Source: Plazaster borealis (Eukaryota; Echinodermata; Asteroidea; Forcipulatida; Labidiasteridae). Taken from it: 64,000 bases of DNA. Numbering within the stretch: position 1 is the first letter of the stretch; each line of letters begins with the position of its first letter. The stretch is taken from NCBI GenBank assembly GCA_021014325.1, contig JAJGQC010000616.1, positions 41,682 to 105,681 of the forward strand. Reading direction: 5' to 3'. The position numbers were made by a program, and so were the translations under genes. The notes under the pieces were generated by a model that was given only the letters and a program-made list of their open reading frames with translations, had not been told where the DNA came from and searched no databases. This document shows, piece by piece, positions 40,301 to 47,046 of this stretch.

Positions 40301-42597
40301 CAGTTTCTCAGTCGGGGAGAAGGAATGCAGTTATTGGTTATTGTCTTGTAATATTTAAGAGTCATTCCAGTTTCTCAGTCGGGGAGAAGGAATGCAGTTA
40401 TTGGTTACTGTCTTGTAATATTTAAGAGTCATTCCAGTTTCTCGGTCTGGGAGAAGGAATGCAGTTATTGTCTTGTAATATTTAAGAGTCATTCCAGTTT
40501 CTCGGTCTGGGAGAAGGAATGCAGTTATTGTCTTGTAATATTTAAGAGTCATTCCAATTTCTCGGTCTGGGAGAAGGAATGCAGTTATTTGTAATTGTCT
40601 TGTAATAATTAGACATTCCAGTCCAGTTCTCCTATCTGGGAGAAGGAATGCAGTTAATGGTTATTGTTAATCTTACAGACCACTCTAATAAAACCACTGG
40701 GCCTTAGAGCTCGGGGTGGCAGTCTTGTCCTGTGGCAGGGAGCAGGAGGTTGTGGTCGGAGGCTGGGTGTTAGTTTTTCTGTATAAAGTTGGGTTGTTTA
40801 AGTTGTATAAGTTGCAGCCAGTCATCCGACCATTATTAAGGTAATACCATTTATTTATTTTAGTTTAGGAGTGTCCCGAAATCTTTGCTTTGCCAGACTT
40901 TGTTTAGTATTTTCCTTTGTGGCAAAAAGCCTTGTCATTTGGTATACGTTGTTTGGATGGTCCCGTTAAGGGATAAAATATAACTATGTATCGGCATTTC
41001 GTTTCCATCTTGTTTCAATTATTCTGTTCTCGATTTCTCTTAGTGATTTTAGTTGTTCGTATTCCTAATTTCTACTGGCGGTGAATTTAATCCGCTACAG
41101 TATTCCAATTACCAATTACTCTTACTGCATGGACATAACCGCTCCAGATTCTTGGTGATATCTTAAAAACGCTACCACCTTTTGAAATGAAAATATCACA
41201 GGTTAGTTTGTATTGTGTACATCTTCATTTACATAGGCTTAAAAGAATTGAACGGTTCCAAAAACTAAAGGTATACAGTGAACGATTTCCCTTGTATAGC
41301 AGAGCAAAATGCTACACAAGATGTGCCAGTTGCTACTCAAAAATCTTCATTTGCTACTCAATATTAGCAATCAGTGTGTACAACAAATGTCCAGTCCAAA
41401 TATTTTGCTATGCAAATTTGCTTGACGAAATCCTTCTCTCGTATACTTTGCCTTCAACAAAAGATTTGGCACTACGTAAAGTTTATTATTGTTATGCAAG
41501 TCTAATGTACAACCTTTTTTCTTGGTAGGCCAATTGATGAGGAGCTTGTAGAATCAGGAATACAAACATCTGCAGAGACAGGCTCAGGTTTGGACAAACT
41601 GAAAGACTGTCTCCAGAAGAGAATTCTGGAGACAACTGAAATCACTGGCTGTCAGTTGGAAATACCAATGAGTGGTCCCCATTTAAGGTACATTTTAGAG
41701 CTTGCTTCAACTATGCAGTTGAATATCGGTAACCATTGGGGGAAAAGATACTTTACAAACAAAATAGACAATTTCAGTGTAGACAAAATTTATACCGGTA
41801 TATGTATTTGTTTGTTTTCATACAAGCTTTGGTGTAAGGTTATTATTAATGGCCACGAAATATTTTAGGTTTTATGTTTTCTTTGTCAAGATGTTTTTAC
41901 ATCAATCTTTTCGGAGACCGCCAACATGGGGCTGTAGCTCAGTTGGTAGAGCTCCTGCACGTTAATCCGGAGGTCGCAGGTTCAAATATCACTCTTGTAA
42001 ATTTGTCTTTGTTCAACCCCAAATTATTAAAAATTTACACAGTCAGTTTCCCTTGTGGTGTATTACTTGATATTTGAATATAATGCTGTGCTTGCTTCAA
42101 AGTGAAATTGAACATGTTGAATGACGGAGTGAAGAGGCAAAAACACTTTGATACGAATGCATAAAGGGAACTAGGCTGTTTTGTTGCCGAAAATGACTGA
42201 GAATCCCTATATTATTGATATATGGTGGGCAGAGATTTATCGGTTGTTCTATTGTACACTGTTTTCTGCATATGGCTTATTTTTTTAAATACTGTAATCT
42301 TTGGCTTTCAACGTTGATTTATTTTGGCCCTCAAAAAGTTTCCTGCGATTTATACCCCAGGTGGCTTTTATGCTGAAAATTACGGTTGTCTTTGCTTATC
42401 TGTTATTTACTCTATTGTTATAATCTTCTTACAGTTGGTTGTACAAGGAAGCGACAGTTACATCGACAGAAGAAGGAAATGACACCGACATGCAGACAAT
42501 GAAAGTAAATGCCATTATGAGCGTCACAGCCTTCGCAAAGTTCATTGCAAAGTTTGGTGATCTTAGAACAACTGTTGTTGAGAAGGAAAAGTCATGA
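27657..42597 (+). CDS. GTPBP6: GTP-binding protein 6, mitochondrial HflX-type GTPase; frame broken in exon 4 as written
   Basis: GTPBP6 acts in mitochondria in ribosome dissociation and late large-subunit assembly (known for the human protein). Exons are 27657-28369, 29206-29295, 30358-30587, 31203-31409, 33141-33289, 41529-41687 and 42435-42597. The N terminus is Arg/Ser-rich and fits a mitochondrial presequence. A TAA precedes the first ATG in frame. The HflX N-terminal domain spans roughly residues 175-335 (VFGKGTFAELTKIIRSRPEI, EDAWGVQVFDR). The GTPase motifs are G1 GYTNAGKTT across the exon 3/4 border, G3 DTVGF and G4 NKVD. It would be about 570 residues against about 516 in human. Exon 4 is two bases short of the length its flanking phases need, with losses near 31213 and 31262. 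Intron 5 contains a whole LTR retrotransposon. Confidence 0.95.
28880..29135 (-). repeat. tRNA-derived SINE, family 3 (reverse)
   Basis: On the minus strand it reads CAGTGGTCCAGTGATTAGAC (A box) and GGTTGTGGGTTCGAATCC (B box). A body follows with CAATGACTAGAATAAGTA and a distal ATTGGCTGTTGCC. The same unit runs forward at 55600-55800. Confidence 0.7.
29206..29295 (+). CDS. GTPBP6: GTPBP6 exon 2
   Basis: 90 bases between TTTTGCAG and CTCAG|GTACAA. It encodes YAVVLKIFKDHARTREAQMQ and IALAEIPYL, a conserved HflX-family helix. Confidence 0.94.
29585..29715 (+). repeat. SINE-like fragment with B box
   Basis: ATGGTTCGAATCCCGCCAGG is followed by TGAGTTTTCAATCCCTACCT and TCCCACATCTAAAACTT. It is related to 6665-6790. 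It lies in GTPBP6 intron 2. Confidence 0.45.
29896..30268. mobile_element. TTAA MITE, type A, reverse orientation
   Basis: Borders are TTAAAGGCATCGTACACGTT and AAACGTGTACGATACCTTTAA. The GTCAAAGACCAGTG side comes first, opposite to 3551. It ends 90 bases before GTPBP6 exon 3. Confidence 0.85.
30358..30587 (+). CDS. GTPBP6: GTPBP6 exon 3
   Basis: 230 bases between CTCTCCAG and GCTG|GTGAGC. It encodes the glycine-rich loop (GGHSFISGGGE), a long basic coiled-coil segment, and the start of the G domain up to GYTNA. Confidence 0.94.
30743..31095. mobile_element. TTAA MITE, type B, left end lost
   Basis: The body (CAGTACAGCAGC, TTTTCACTTCGAAGTACTGC, GCAGATTATTCTTCCTG) runs to CAAACGCGTACAACCCCTTTAA. 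The left inverted repeat is missing. It lies in GTPBP6 intron 3, about 100 bases before exon 4. Confidence 0.75.
31203..31409 (+). CDS. GTPBP6: GTPBP6 exon 4 with two single-base losses
   Basis: The exon lies between TATCAG and TCG|GTGAGT. Its first bases continue the P-loop Lys-Thr-Thr codons. Then the frame hits TGA at 31214 because one base is missing from a C run. A second base is missing from the T run at 31261-31265, after which the conserved frame resumes (GGTLPNRMPVIYMDTVGF). The exon is 207 bases where the flanking phases need 209. Confidence 0.9.
31489..31640. mobile_element. Short palindromic MITE (152 bp)
   Basis: AAGGCCAAGTAAAAAAAATA...TGTTGCTCGTCC is mirrored by GGACGAGCAACA...TTACTTGGCCTA, about 33-base inverted repeats. 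A half copy may lie at 26565-26620. Confidence 0.75.
31642..32122. mobile_element. MITE with GTCAAAATTAATCCAGGACA ends, copy 2
   Basis: 481 bp with end repeats matching copy 1 at 20916 (GGGATCTTGTCAAAATTAATC and TAATTTTGAAAGGTCCC). It directly abuts the short palindromic MITE at 31640. Confidence 0.7.
32123..32635. other. GTPBP6 intron 4, no feature recognised
   Basis: No coding or clear repeat signal. TGGCGTGTCGATGATGCAGTGAT at 32242-32264 resembles the junction words of the tandem SINE units that follow. Confidence 0.3.
32638..33060 (+). repeat. Tandem tRNA-derived SINE units, family 2 (three copies)
   Basis: The units start near 32640, 32800 and 32965. Each carries a tRNA-like GAGCACCAG..TTAATC(C/T)GGA segment and a B-box-like GGTTCAGGTC/GGTTCAAGTC. 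Each then has CTAGTCAATTTGTCTTTGT and ACCCTAAAATAATT. Units 2 and 3 begin TTGGCACGT(T/C)GAT. The ~165-bp spacing shows tandem duplication. It ends 80 bases before exon 5. Confidence 0.7.
33141..33289 (+). CDS. GTPBP6: GTPBP6 exon 5
   Basis: 149 bases between TTTGTAG and CAAGG|GTAAAT. It encodes DIIVHVRDVSHPD and VEVCNKVDKV, containing the G4 NKVD guanine-recognition motif. Confidence 0.95.
34026..34855 (+). repeat. 5' LTR
   Basis: It starts TGTGATGG and ends CGCTACA. It contains the hairpin repeat array (34043-34415), an AATAAA at 34442 and TATAAAG at 34539. Which of the latter is used is not clear. Confidence 0.92.
34043..34415. repeat. Tandem hairpin array in the 5' LTR
   Basis: About five and a half units of 59-67 bp. 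Each contains CATTCCAGTTTCTC, a short loop, and GAGAAGGAATG, so each unit can form a stem of about 11 pairs. Spacers are AATATTTAAGAGT-like. The same array is at 40288-40660. Confidence 0.88.
34860..34878 (+). promoter_or_regulatory. Primer-binding site for tRNA-Leu
   Basis: TGGTGGCAGCGGTGGGATT starts five bases after the LTR end. It is complementary to the CCA-tailed 3' end of animal tRNA-Leu(AAG) (family knowledge). Confidence 0.75.
34924..36126 (+). CDS. Gag polyprotein of the LTR retrotransposon
   Basis: An intact 400-residue frame starting MGSRTDLAGQ. The middle region (FEDWLTNLNLCSQINGW, FLAVRLRGPALQVY, RFSPQG) has the character of a retrotransposon capsid domain. One CCHC zinc knuckle, CWNCRQEGHRQFEC (about residues 350-364), would bind the genomic RNA. 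A coiled-coil-like stretch (LKVEQLEQTVKELQTILKEK) precedes it. The frame ends TGA at 36124-36126, overlapping pol. Unlike pol, gag has no frame break. Confidence 0.9.
   Translation: MGSRTDLAGQLNQTLRLLDEEIQSRRERLAELRTTQSSSVPSHRSAPSGRLRLPPRDTPIVVNEVLGAGSPSLDTPSTDFCSLPQRSNMPNRTNDVPVALSSTLRQPGTVKPVVQPDNYDGSKSFEDWLTNLNLCSQINGWSLDQKTRFLAVRLRGPALQVYTDLADSIKLDFSAVVNALKDRFSPQGQTGLYRAKLKVRTRRKSEKLPELASDIRRLVFKAYPEVSAELREELGRDHFIEALDLPEVRMQVRRTKPRDLGAALTAALEEEAFIQVEYNKTDMLQRIGANACQSKPTTTSASCDTELHVPTQDGLKLKVEQLEQTVKELQTILKEKQSSNRLRRPRGPIVCWNCRQEGHRQFECPYNAPQPNQPQVFRNTSSNEQGNQVGLSMGPVPSQH
36072..37146 (+). CDS. pol segment 1: protease and start of RT
   Basis: The protease active-site motif LLDTGSSVT is at about 36189-36215, with a flap-like ILGLDFL at 36406-36426. 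The segment then reads into the RT N terminus (EDMLEKGVISPSSSPWASPV). Confidence 0.85.
36078..36084 (+). promoter_or_regulatory. -1 ribosomal frameshift heptamer GGGAAAC
   Basis: In the gag frame the codons are GGA AAC preceded by G, the canonical X XXY YYZ arrangement. The pol frame is the -1 frame and is open from 36072. Seven bases after the heptamer, GGCTG (36092-36096) can pair with CAGCC (36114-36118), giving a stem at the expected distance. Confidence 0.7.
37147..37388 (+). CDS. pol segment 2: RT fingers/palm
   Basis: Read in a different frame from segment 1. It contains the RT motif with LDLASGYWQV (first catalytic Asp near 37274) and FNMMPFGLCNA. Confidence 0.8.
37389..37580 (+). 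CDS. pol segment 3: RT catalytic YIDD
   Basis: TFERLMERVL is followed by YIDDILVF, with the YIDD codons at 37458-37469, then the thumb start LKLKPKKC. Confidence 0.85.
37581..39360 (+). CDS. pol segment 4: RT thumb, RNase H, integrase
   Basis: LYLGHVVSDQGVS begins this segment. RNase H starts at LDTDASDKGIGGVLSQ (Asp codon 37898). The integrase zinc-binding HHCC has His at 38597 and 38618 and CEKC near 38708-38719. The DDE core has Asp at 38804, Asp at 38984 and Glu at 39092, with 59 and 35 residues between them. The D-35-E spacing is typical. Confidence 0.9.
39361..40014 (+). CDS. pol segment 5: integrase C terminus, three further breaks
   Basis: A GPY/F-like module is spread over three frames (39361-39430, 39430-39511, 39512 onward). 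The last frame reads ISDAVYRIENVKTHYRVVVH and RLKPC. An acidic, low-complexity tail follows, ending RRNRQPPRWMQTGDFVI. Confidence 0.75.
40256..40270 (+). promoter_or_regulatory. Polypurine tract
   Basis: GTGGGAGGAGGGTAG lies directly before the 3' LTR. It is the expected site for plus-strand priming. Confidence 0.7.
40271..41099 (+). repeat. 3' LTR
   Basis: 829 bp. It differs from the 5' LTR by T to C at about 40408 (34164 in the 5' LTR) and by one missing C at about 40630. It is followed by GTAT and the rest of the split MITE. Confidence 0.92.
41529..41687 (+). CDS. GTPBP6: GTPBP6 exon 6
   Basis: 159 bases between TTGGTAG and TTAAG|GTACAT. It encodes the end of the G domain (TSAETGSGLDKLKDCL; SAxxGxGL-type G5) and the start of the C-terminal segment. 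It is separated from exon 5 by 8.2 kb, most of it the LTR element. Confidence 0.93.
41931..42015 (+). repeat. tRNA-derived SINE fragment, family 2
   Basis: GGGGCTGTAGCTCAGTTGGT and GGTCGCAGGTTCAAATAT look like the two tRNA promoter boxes. The 3' acceptor strand does not pair with GGGGCTG, so this is not a working tRNA. TTGTCTTTGTTCA continues the family body. It lies in GTPBP6 intron 6. Confidence 0.65.
42435..42597 (+). CDS. GTPBP6: GTPBP6 exon 7 and stop
   Basis: 163 bases after TTCTTACAG. It encodes SWLYKEATVTS ... VNAIMSVTAFAKFIAKFGDL and ends at TGA. WLYKEATV is a hallmark of this family's C terminus. Confidence 0.93.
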
Positions 42598-42599
42598 AC

Positions 42600-42760
42600 A
42601 ATTTTCTCAAAACTAAACAAAAAATATTCATGCATGAATCGTTTCTCAGATTTCTGAGGGTTGGTGTCCATTCACGAATGCTGTGGCCGGAGATGCAGTT
42701 GGTACCCGCTGTCACCTCGCTAAAGGTGGATGGATTTGACGTTCTTGTTTAATACCGGGA
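42600..42760. repeat. Dispersed segment in the presumed GTPBP6 3' UTR
   Basis: Starts right after the stop codon with TTCATGCATGAATCGTTTCTCAGA. It then carries the 110-base block matching 2170-2285 in reverse complement (GCAGTTGGTACCCGCTGT, GGTGGATGGATTTGACGTTC). Confidence 0.6.
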
Positions 42761-43190
42761 CAGTTATTTGCTCAGCTGAAACTTTCAAATGTGACCTTCG
42801 TTGTATCTTTCTTGATAATTTTGCCTAAAAATCAGCATTACGTTGAAAAAAAAAAAAAAAAATGACCCTACCTTTAAGGAAGGGGAAAACATTTACTACA
42901 AATATTTTGCTGCAGAAAGGGAAAATATTCAATACAAATGTTTTGCTCCAGAATGAATGGAAGTGGCATGGAGCTGCTGCATTGCCAATTGAAAAAATGA
43001 GGAAAAGTAGTTGCAAACTAATCACATGGTGTCTCGGCAAACCTCACCATCAACTGACCCAAACCACCCAAATCCTTGCCCTTGTTCGGCTCTATTTTGA
43101 TAGATTCATCAGGTCGTCGTGAAGTGCAAACAAATTGAACTTGGGGCAGAAATGTACCAATGTAACATCTTGCCTGCTATGTTTACCTTC
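42761..43190. other. Intergenic DNA after GTPBP6
   Basis: TTTTGCTGCAGAAAGGGAAAATATT and TTTTGCTCCAGAATG (42905-42960) are imperfect repeats. No gene was seen, and no canonical AATAAA lies close to the GTPBP6 stop. Confidence 0.35.
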
Positions 43191-44660
43191 TGCATGAGAC
43201 AACAAGTAGATCCTTGTCATTTTTTTAGAGGATTGTTGGTCGTGCGGCATCCACTAATTAAAACCCTGCACTGAGTGCCCTCTACCGAAAATCACACCAA
43301 AGTATTTCTGTGTCCTCGGTAACAGTCGCCTTTAATTGGTGGTGTGTGTTGGGGGTGGGGGGAGGGGGTGTGTTGGAAACCACAAAGCTGCGTAGCGGCT
43401 TGCCAGACATCAGGGCACCGCTTGATACAATGGCTGGAATGGTTCCACTTTATCAGAGGGTTGGATGTGTGTGGGCTCACGCTAAGCCATGTGACAGATT
43501 TTGTACGCTTGGTATGGTAAAGATTTTTTCCCAGCCCATACAAAAAAAAAAACACAACCCTGGGAATGACTCCCTCCCCCTTAGATGTGTGGAATGGTCC
43601 AGTCTAGGATATCAAGGACGTTCAACTCGCTCTGGGCATTGCAACTGGGAAAAACAATGAAATACATAACTTACGGTGACTCCTGTAGGAGGACATGTGG
43701 CTCATAACTTCAAACAATTACATGGCTTACTTCATTAACCGTGCACTTTGTTATTTCACCGTGCATTTTCATCCTATTCTGTTTTTACTATTGCATGCAA
43801 GGCCAAATGATGAGTTGTACGCAGCAGTTCAAAAAGCCCCCAATGGTTGCAAGACTACAATCTTGCACAGTTTCTTTATTCTTACAGTTTTAGCCTCCAA
43901 TCAAATGACACAAATCTACTTGGATGTTGTACAAAAAAATAGTGGTTGTTTTGCATTCGTGCAATGGATTGAGAGAATATTTTCACTCGTAAAAAAATGG
44001 AATATGTTCCATATTTCAGCTTATGAAATAATTTTCACCTTTGAGCTGATAAATATTCATTATTTGTATACATAAAATCATTTGGTAGGGCTTTTAGCAT
44101 GTATAGCCGGGCGAGACAAAGACATTGAAAATAAAACATTGAGAATGTGAGATTTCTTAATTGTGATTGAATGCATCTGTTTAATTTTCGATTGACAAAC
44201 ATTATATGTTGCATGTACCAAACTACCAAAAATGTTCTGACAAAGTTATCATCGAACTCAATAAGGACAGTTTTTATCTTAACGGGGGGGGGGGGGATAC
44301 TGTCCCTCGTTCTGTATTAAAACCCTTAAGTGTTACACAAGTGCAGGAAGGTTCCACTATTTTATACTGGTTCCCCAGTAAGCCAAAACGAATTGATTGG
44401 CATGGGGGAGGGGTGTTGGTAACCTCATGAACCTAGCACAGGCTATCAGCAAGACATATTTAAGCCTGCTGCAAAGAACAGATGGCCCACTTTATCAGAT
44501 CGAGCGTTATACTCTGGTTATACTCTATGGTTGTACAATTTTGTGCACAAAGTATATGAGTGAAAATATTTGTCAGCCCCTCAAAGAAAAAAAACTACAC
44601 AACTCTGAGACCTGTTCCCCCTCTTAGATTTGTGGATGGTCCATGACTCAGCGTTAGTGC
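43191..44660. repeat. Diverged tandem duplication of a long non-coding unit
   Basis: 43310-43620 and 44280-44650 share the same order of words: a G-run, TGTTGGTAACC/TGTTGGAAACC, CCACTTTATCAGA, AAAAAAAC(T)ACACAAC(T/C)C, CCC(T/C)CTTAGAT and GTGGAATGGTCC/GTGGATGGTCC. Between them 43720-43815 matches 13480-13560. There are no open frames of note. Confidence 0.5.
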
Positions 44661-46892
44661 TCACTTCTAAGGGTTTTAAGGTCACAGAGATTTGACAGTT
44701 ATGAAAACTTCAGTGATGCAAAAAAAGGGTTCCAAACACTGCCATCTGAGGGGGATTTCGGGTAACTTTTAACCCGCAAGTAGATTGATATCAAATTTCA
44801 CTACACATCTAATAGGGTGCCAAAGCAAGGAAAATGTGCTTTTTACACTAATAAAGAAAATATTGTTTACATCTTCTTGAAGTTATTTTCTCTTCTGAAG
44901 TTCTGCAGATAGGCCCTATCATAATCATTAAAAATGTTTTGTTTGTTTTTTTTGTTTTTTGTTTTACTTTTAATATTAAAAGGCAAGAGGAACGAAGTAT
45001 TCAAACAGCTGAACAGGCTGAACGAAGTTCAGTTTCTCAGACAAGTGAACAATTGTCCTGTTAAATGTTTGCGTTGATATGAGCATAGACTATACAACAA
45101 ATGAACATATTTTGAGGGAAAAGAAAGTTATTACCTAATTAGTGATTGTTTGCTGTCAACTACAGTAGCGGTGCCATTGCACACAGGGTTCTAAAATGTT
45201 ACCTTTTAGCCGTAATTGAAAAACATTTATTTTACAAATATCATGCATGGAGCCATACATTATTGTTCCATGTGAATATTAACAGAACTAAAAGCATGGT
45301 TTATAATATATCATGCCATTGATTTTATATACTATTTATATTTTATCTTGACCTTTTTAATTATAACTTTTCCCCACAAAAAAAAAAACCCGGAGCTCTG
45401 CCGATATGAGTTAAATAGCGCCCTCGTCCTCTCGAAATTTGCCTGGGCACGCCTAGTCTTTTCCACAAGCAGTTTTTAATATTATATATTAGTGAAAAAT
45501 GTGTCGCAAGTTTAATAAATGCATCAATTATATGAAATAAATTAATGCTCAGTTTAAATTGTTTTATTTTTTGATAATAAATCTATGTTTTGTTGATTTA
45601 TGTTGAGTGTTTATTACTTTAGAACGAAACTATAGACAACTGTGGACTTGGTAAGTCTAACTCTATCTCGAAGGGATTGTTGCCGTCCGTATCGTGGCAA
45701 AACAAATTAAAATGTAACATATTTCCATGTTTTCCTTTAAAGTGACCGTGAAGAAGTCCATTAATTCATGAAGGTCGGCAATTTCATTTGTTACTGAAGT
45801 GGCAGGTAAGTTTTCTTTTGTCATCAGTAATTGCTTATTGTACAAAAATGACAATACAAATAATAGTTTTTCAAGGATGCCCAATTCTCGCATCTGCATA
45901 CGTGCAAATTACTTGTGCGTTACGACAGAGCATCGTCTTTGGGTAGTCTATTAGTAGGCCTATTTCTACCTCCATGGTAGTAATAATATACTAATTTACT
46001 CAGTAACTATCAATCATACTATTACTAGAGCCAGCCAAGAGCGCAAATAATTGGAGGGTGACCAGAGCCGCAGAAGGTATGACCTAGCCCAACTTCTGAC
46101 TGGCCTGGCATTCCTGGGTGGGGGCAGACTGTCAATTGTCAATTTTAACCTCAAACCAATGTTAAATGTATATTCTCCGTTAGCCCATACTTTACACATT
46201 TGTATGCCTCTTTTGTTGATTTAAAATGTATATATTGGGTGAGTTGACGGTGAGTTGACGGTACGAAGCGTGTTGACGGTGAGTTGACGGTATTTAGAAG
46301 GACTGGCACTAGCAGGTGTAGCCCACCTTGTTGAGCTGTAATGGCTCTCTTTTAACATCGGTCTTATAACACTCACCATTACAGCCCACCATCCATACAT
46401 GTCTTAAACGCGTAGTAAAAAAGTACGAGCAAGTCGTACCTCTTTGATCGCAAATTTCTCCCACTTATAAACATCACATACTACTCCAACCTCCCTCACT
46501 TTGTTCCTTACATCCTTACAATTTTTATGACATATTCCAGGGCTCACCAAATGATGCCTTTGTCCAGATGTAATGATTTGAAAATGGCAAAAAAAAATTG
46601 TGTACAAAAATTACATTGAAGTTCGTCTCGCAACATTTTTTTTCTTTTTCTTTTTAAAGCTTGGCGGCGATTATAAAGCGTGGCGCGCGCCGCAGAAAGC
46701 GTGGCAGTGCGCCACGTCTTTTCTGTAGGTTGGAGAACACTGGACACATGAAAATTACAGCTGAAATTTTCTTAGGTGACTTATTATCTTTATTGACAAA
46801 ATTGGCTTATAAATTAGCACAACGTTGACAAAGTCAAATCTTTGACCCTATCTTTAAATTCCGAGATAACTTGTTATTATTTATTTGTTGTA
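44661..46892. other. Intergenic region before RUNDC1
   Basis: AT-rich. A possible exon-like segment (45000-45063) follows a T-rich tract and encodes a short Gln/Glu/Ser-rich peptide to a TAA; I cannot support it as a gene. GACTTG|GTAAGT at 45645-45656 is a strong donor and could end a noncoding first exon of RUNDC1. A minisatellite lies at 46236-46292. Confidence 0.35.
46236..46292. repeat. Minisatellite of GTGAGTTGACG
   Basis: Four copies of a GTGAGTTGACG/GTGTTGACG unit. Confidence 0.8.
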
Positions 46893-46921
46893 GGTGATCT
46901 CCAAAACGGACCAAGTCCAAA

Positions 46922-47046
46922 ATGATGGAAGAAACTGTCCTAACGGATGACTCCATGGACGATCAATATGATCGACCCAAGACTCGATGGGGACCAGTAG
47001 GAGCAGTTGCCAGCCCGCCTGCTTCAGTTGTTTTGGGAGAAGAAAG
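46922..47046 (+). CDS. RUNDC1: RUNDC1 coding exon 1
   Basis: The exon itself starts at 46894 after TTTGTTGTAG with 28 bases of 5' UTR, so a noncoding exon must lie upstream. It encodes MMEETVLTDDSMDD and the conserved RWGPVGAVA. Confidence 0.92.

Larger units (their letters stand above)
34026..41099 (+). mobile_element. Ty3/Gypsy-type LTR retrotransposon, full length (7074 bp)
   Basis: The element is flanked by LTRs of 830 and 829 bp that start TGTGATGG and end CGCTACA. GTAT is duplicated at 34022-34025 and 41100-41103. The order is LTR, primer site, gag, protease, reverse transcriptase, RNase H, integrase, polypurine tract, LTR. Domain order RT-RH-IN is that of Ty3/Gypsy (Metaviridae). I saw only two differences between the LTRs, a T/C change and one C indel, so the insertion is very recent. 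No envelope-like frame follows pol. Pol has seven frame breaks as written. It is inserted in the sense orientation in GTPBP6 intron 5. Confidence 0.93.
33894..41280. mobile_element. TTAA-family MITE split by the LTR retrotransposon
   Basis: The left part (33894-34025: GGTATACCTTTGGTAATTAC ... CTCAGATTGTGTAT) and the right part (41100-41280: GTATTCCAATTACC ... CTAAAGGTATACAG) together reproduce the order of the intact copy at 13636-13960. The LTR element and a second GTAT lie between them. Confidence 0.8.

Noticed and set aside
41931..42005. Possible tRNA gene
   Set aside because: The acceptor stem does not pair and the sequence continues into the family 2 SINE body.
45000..45063. Terminal exon encoding a Gln/Ser-rich peptide
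   Set aside because: GTPBP6 already ends at 42597, no partner exon can be assigned, and the segment is short and repetitive (GCTGAAC, CGAAGT).
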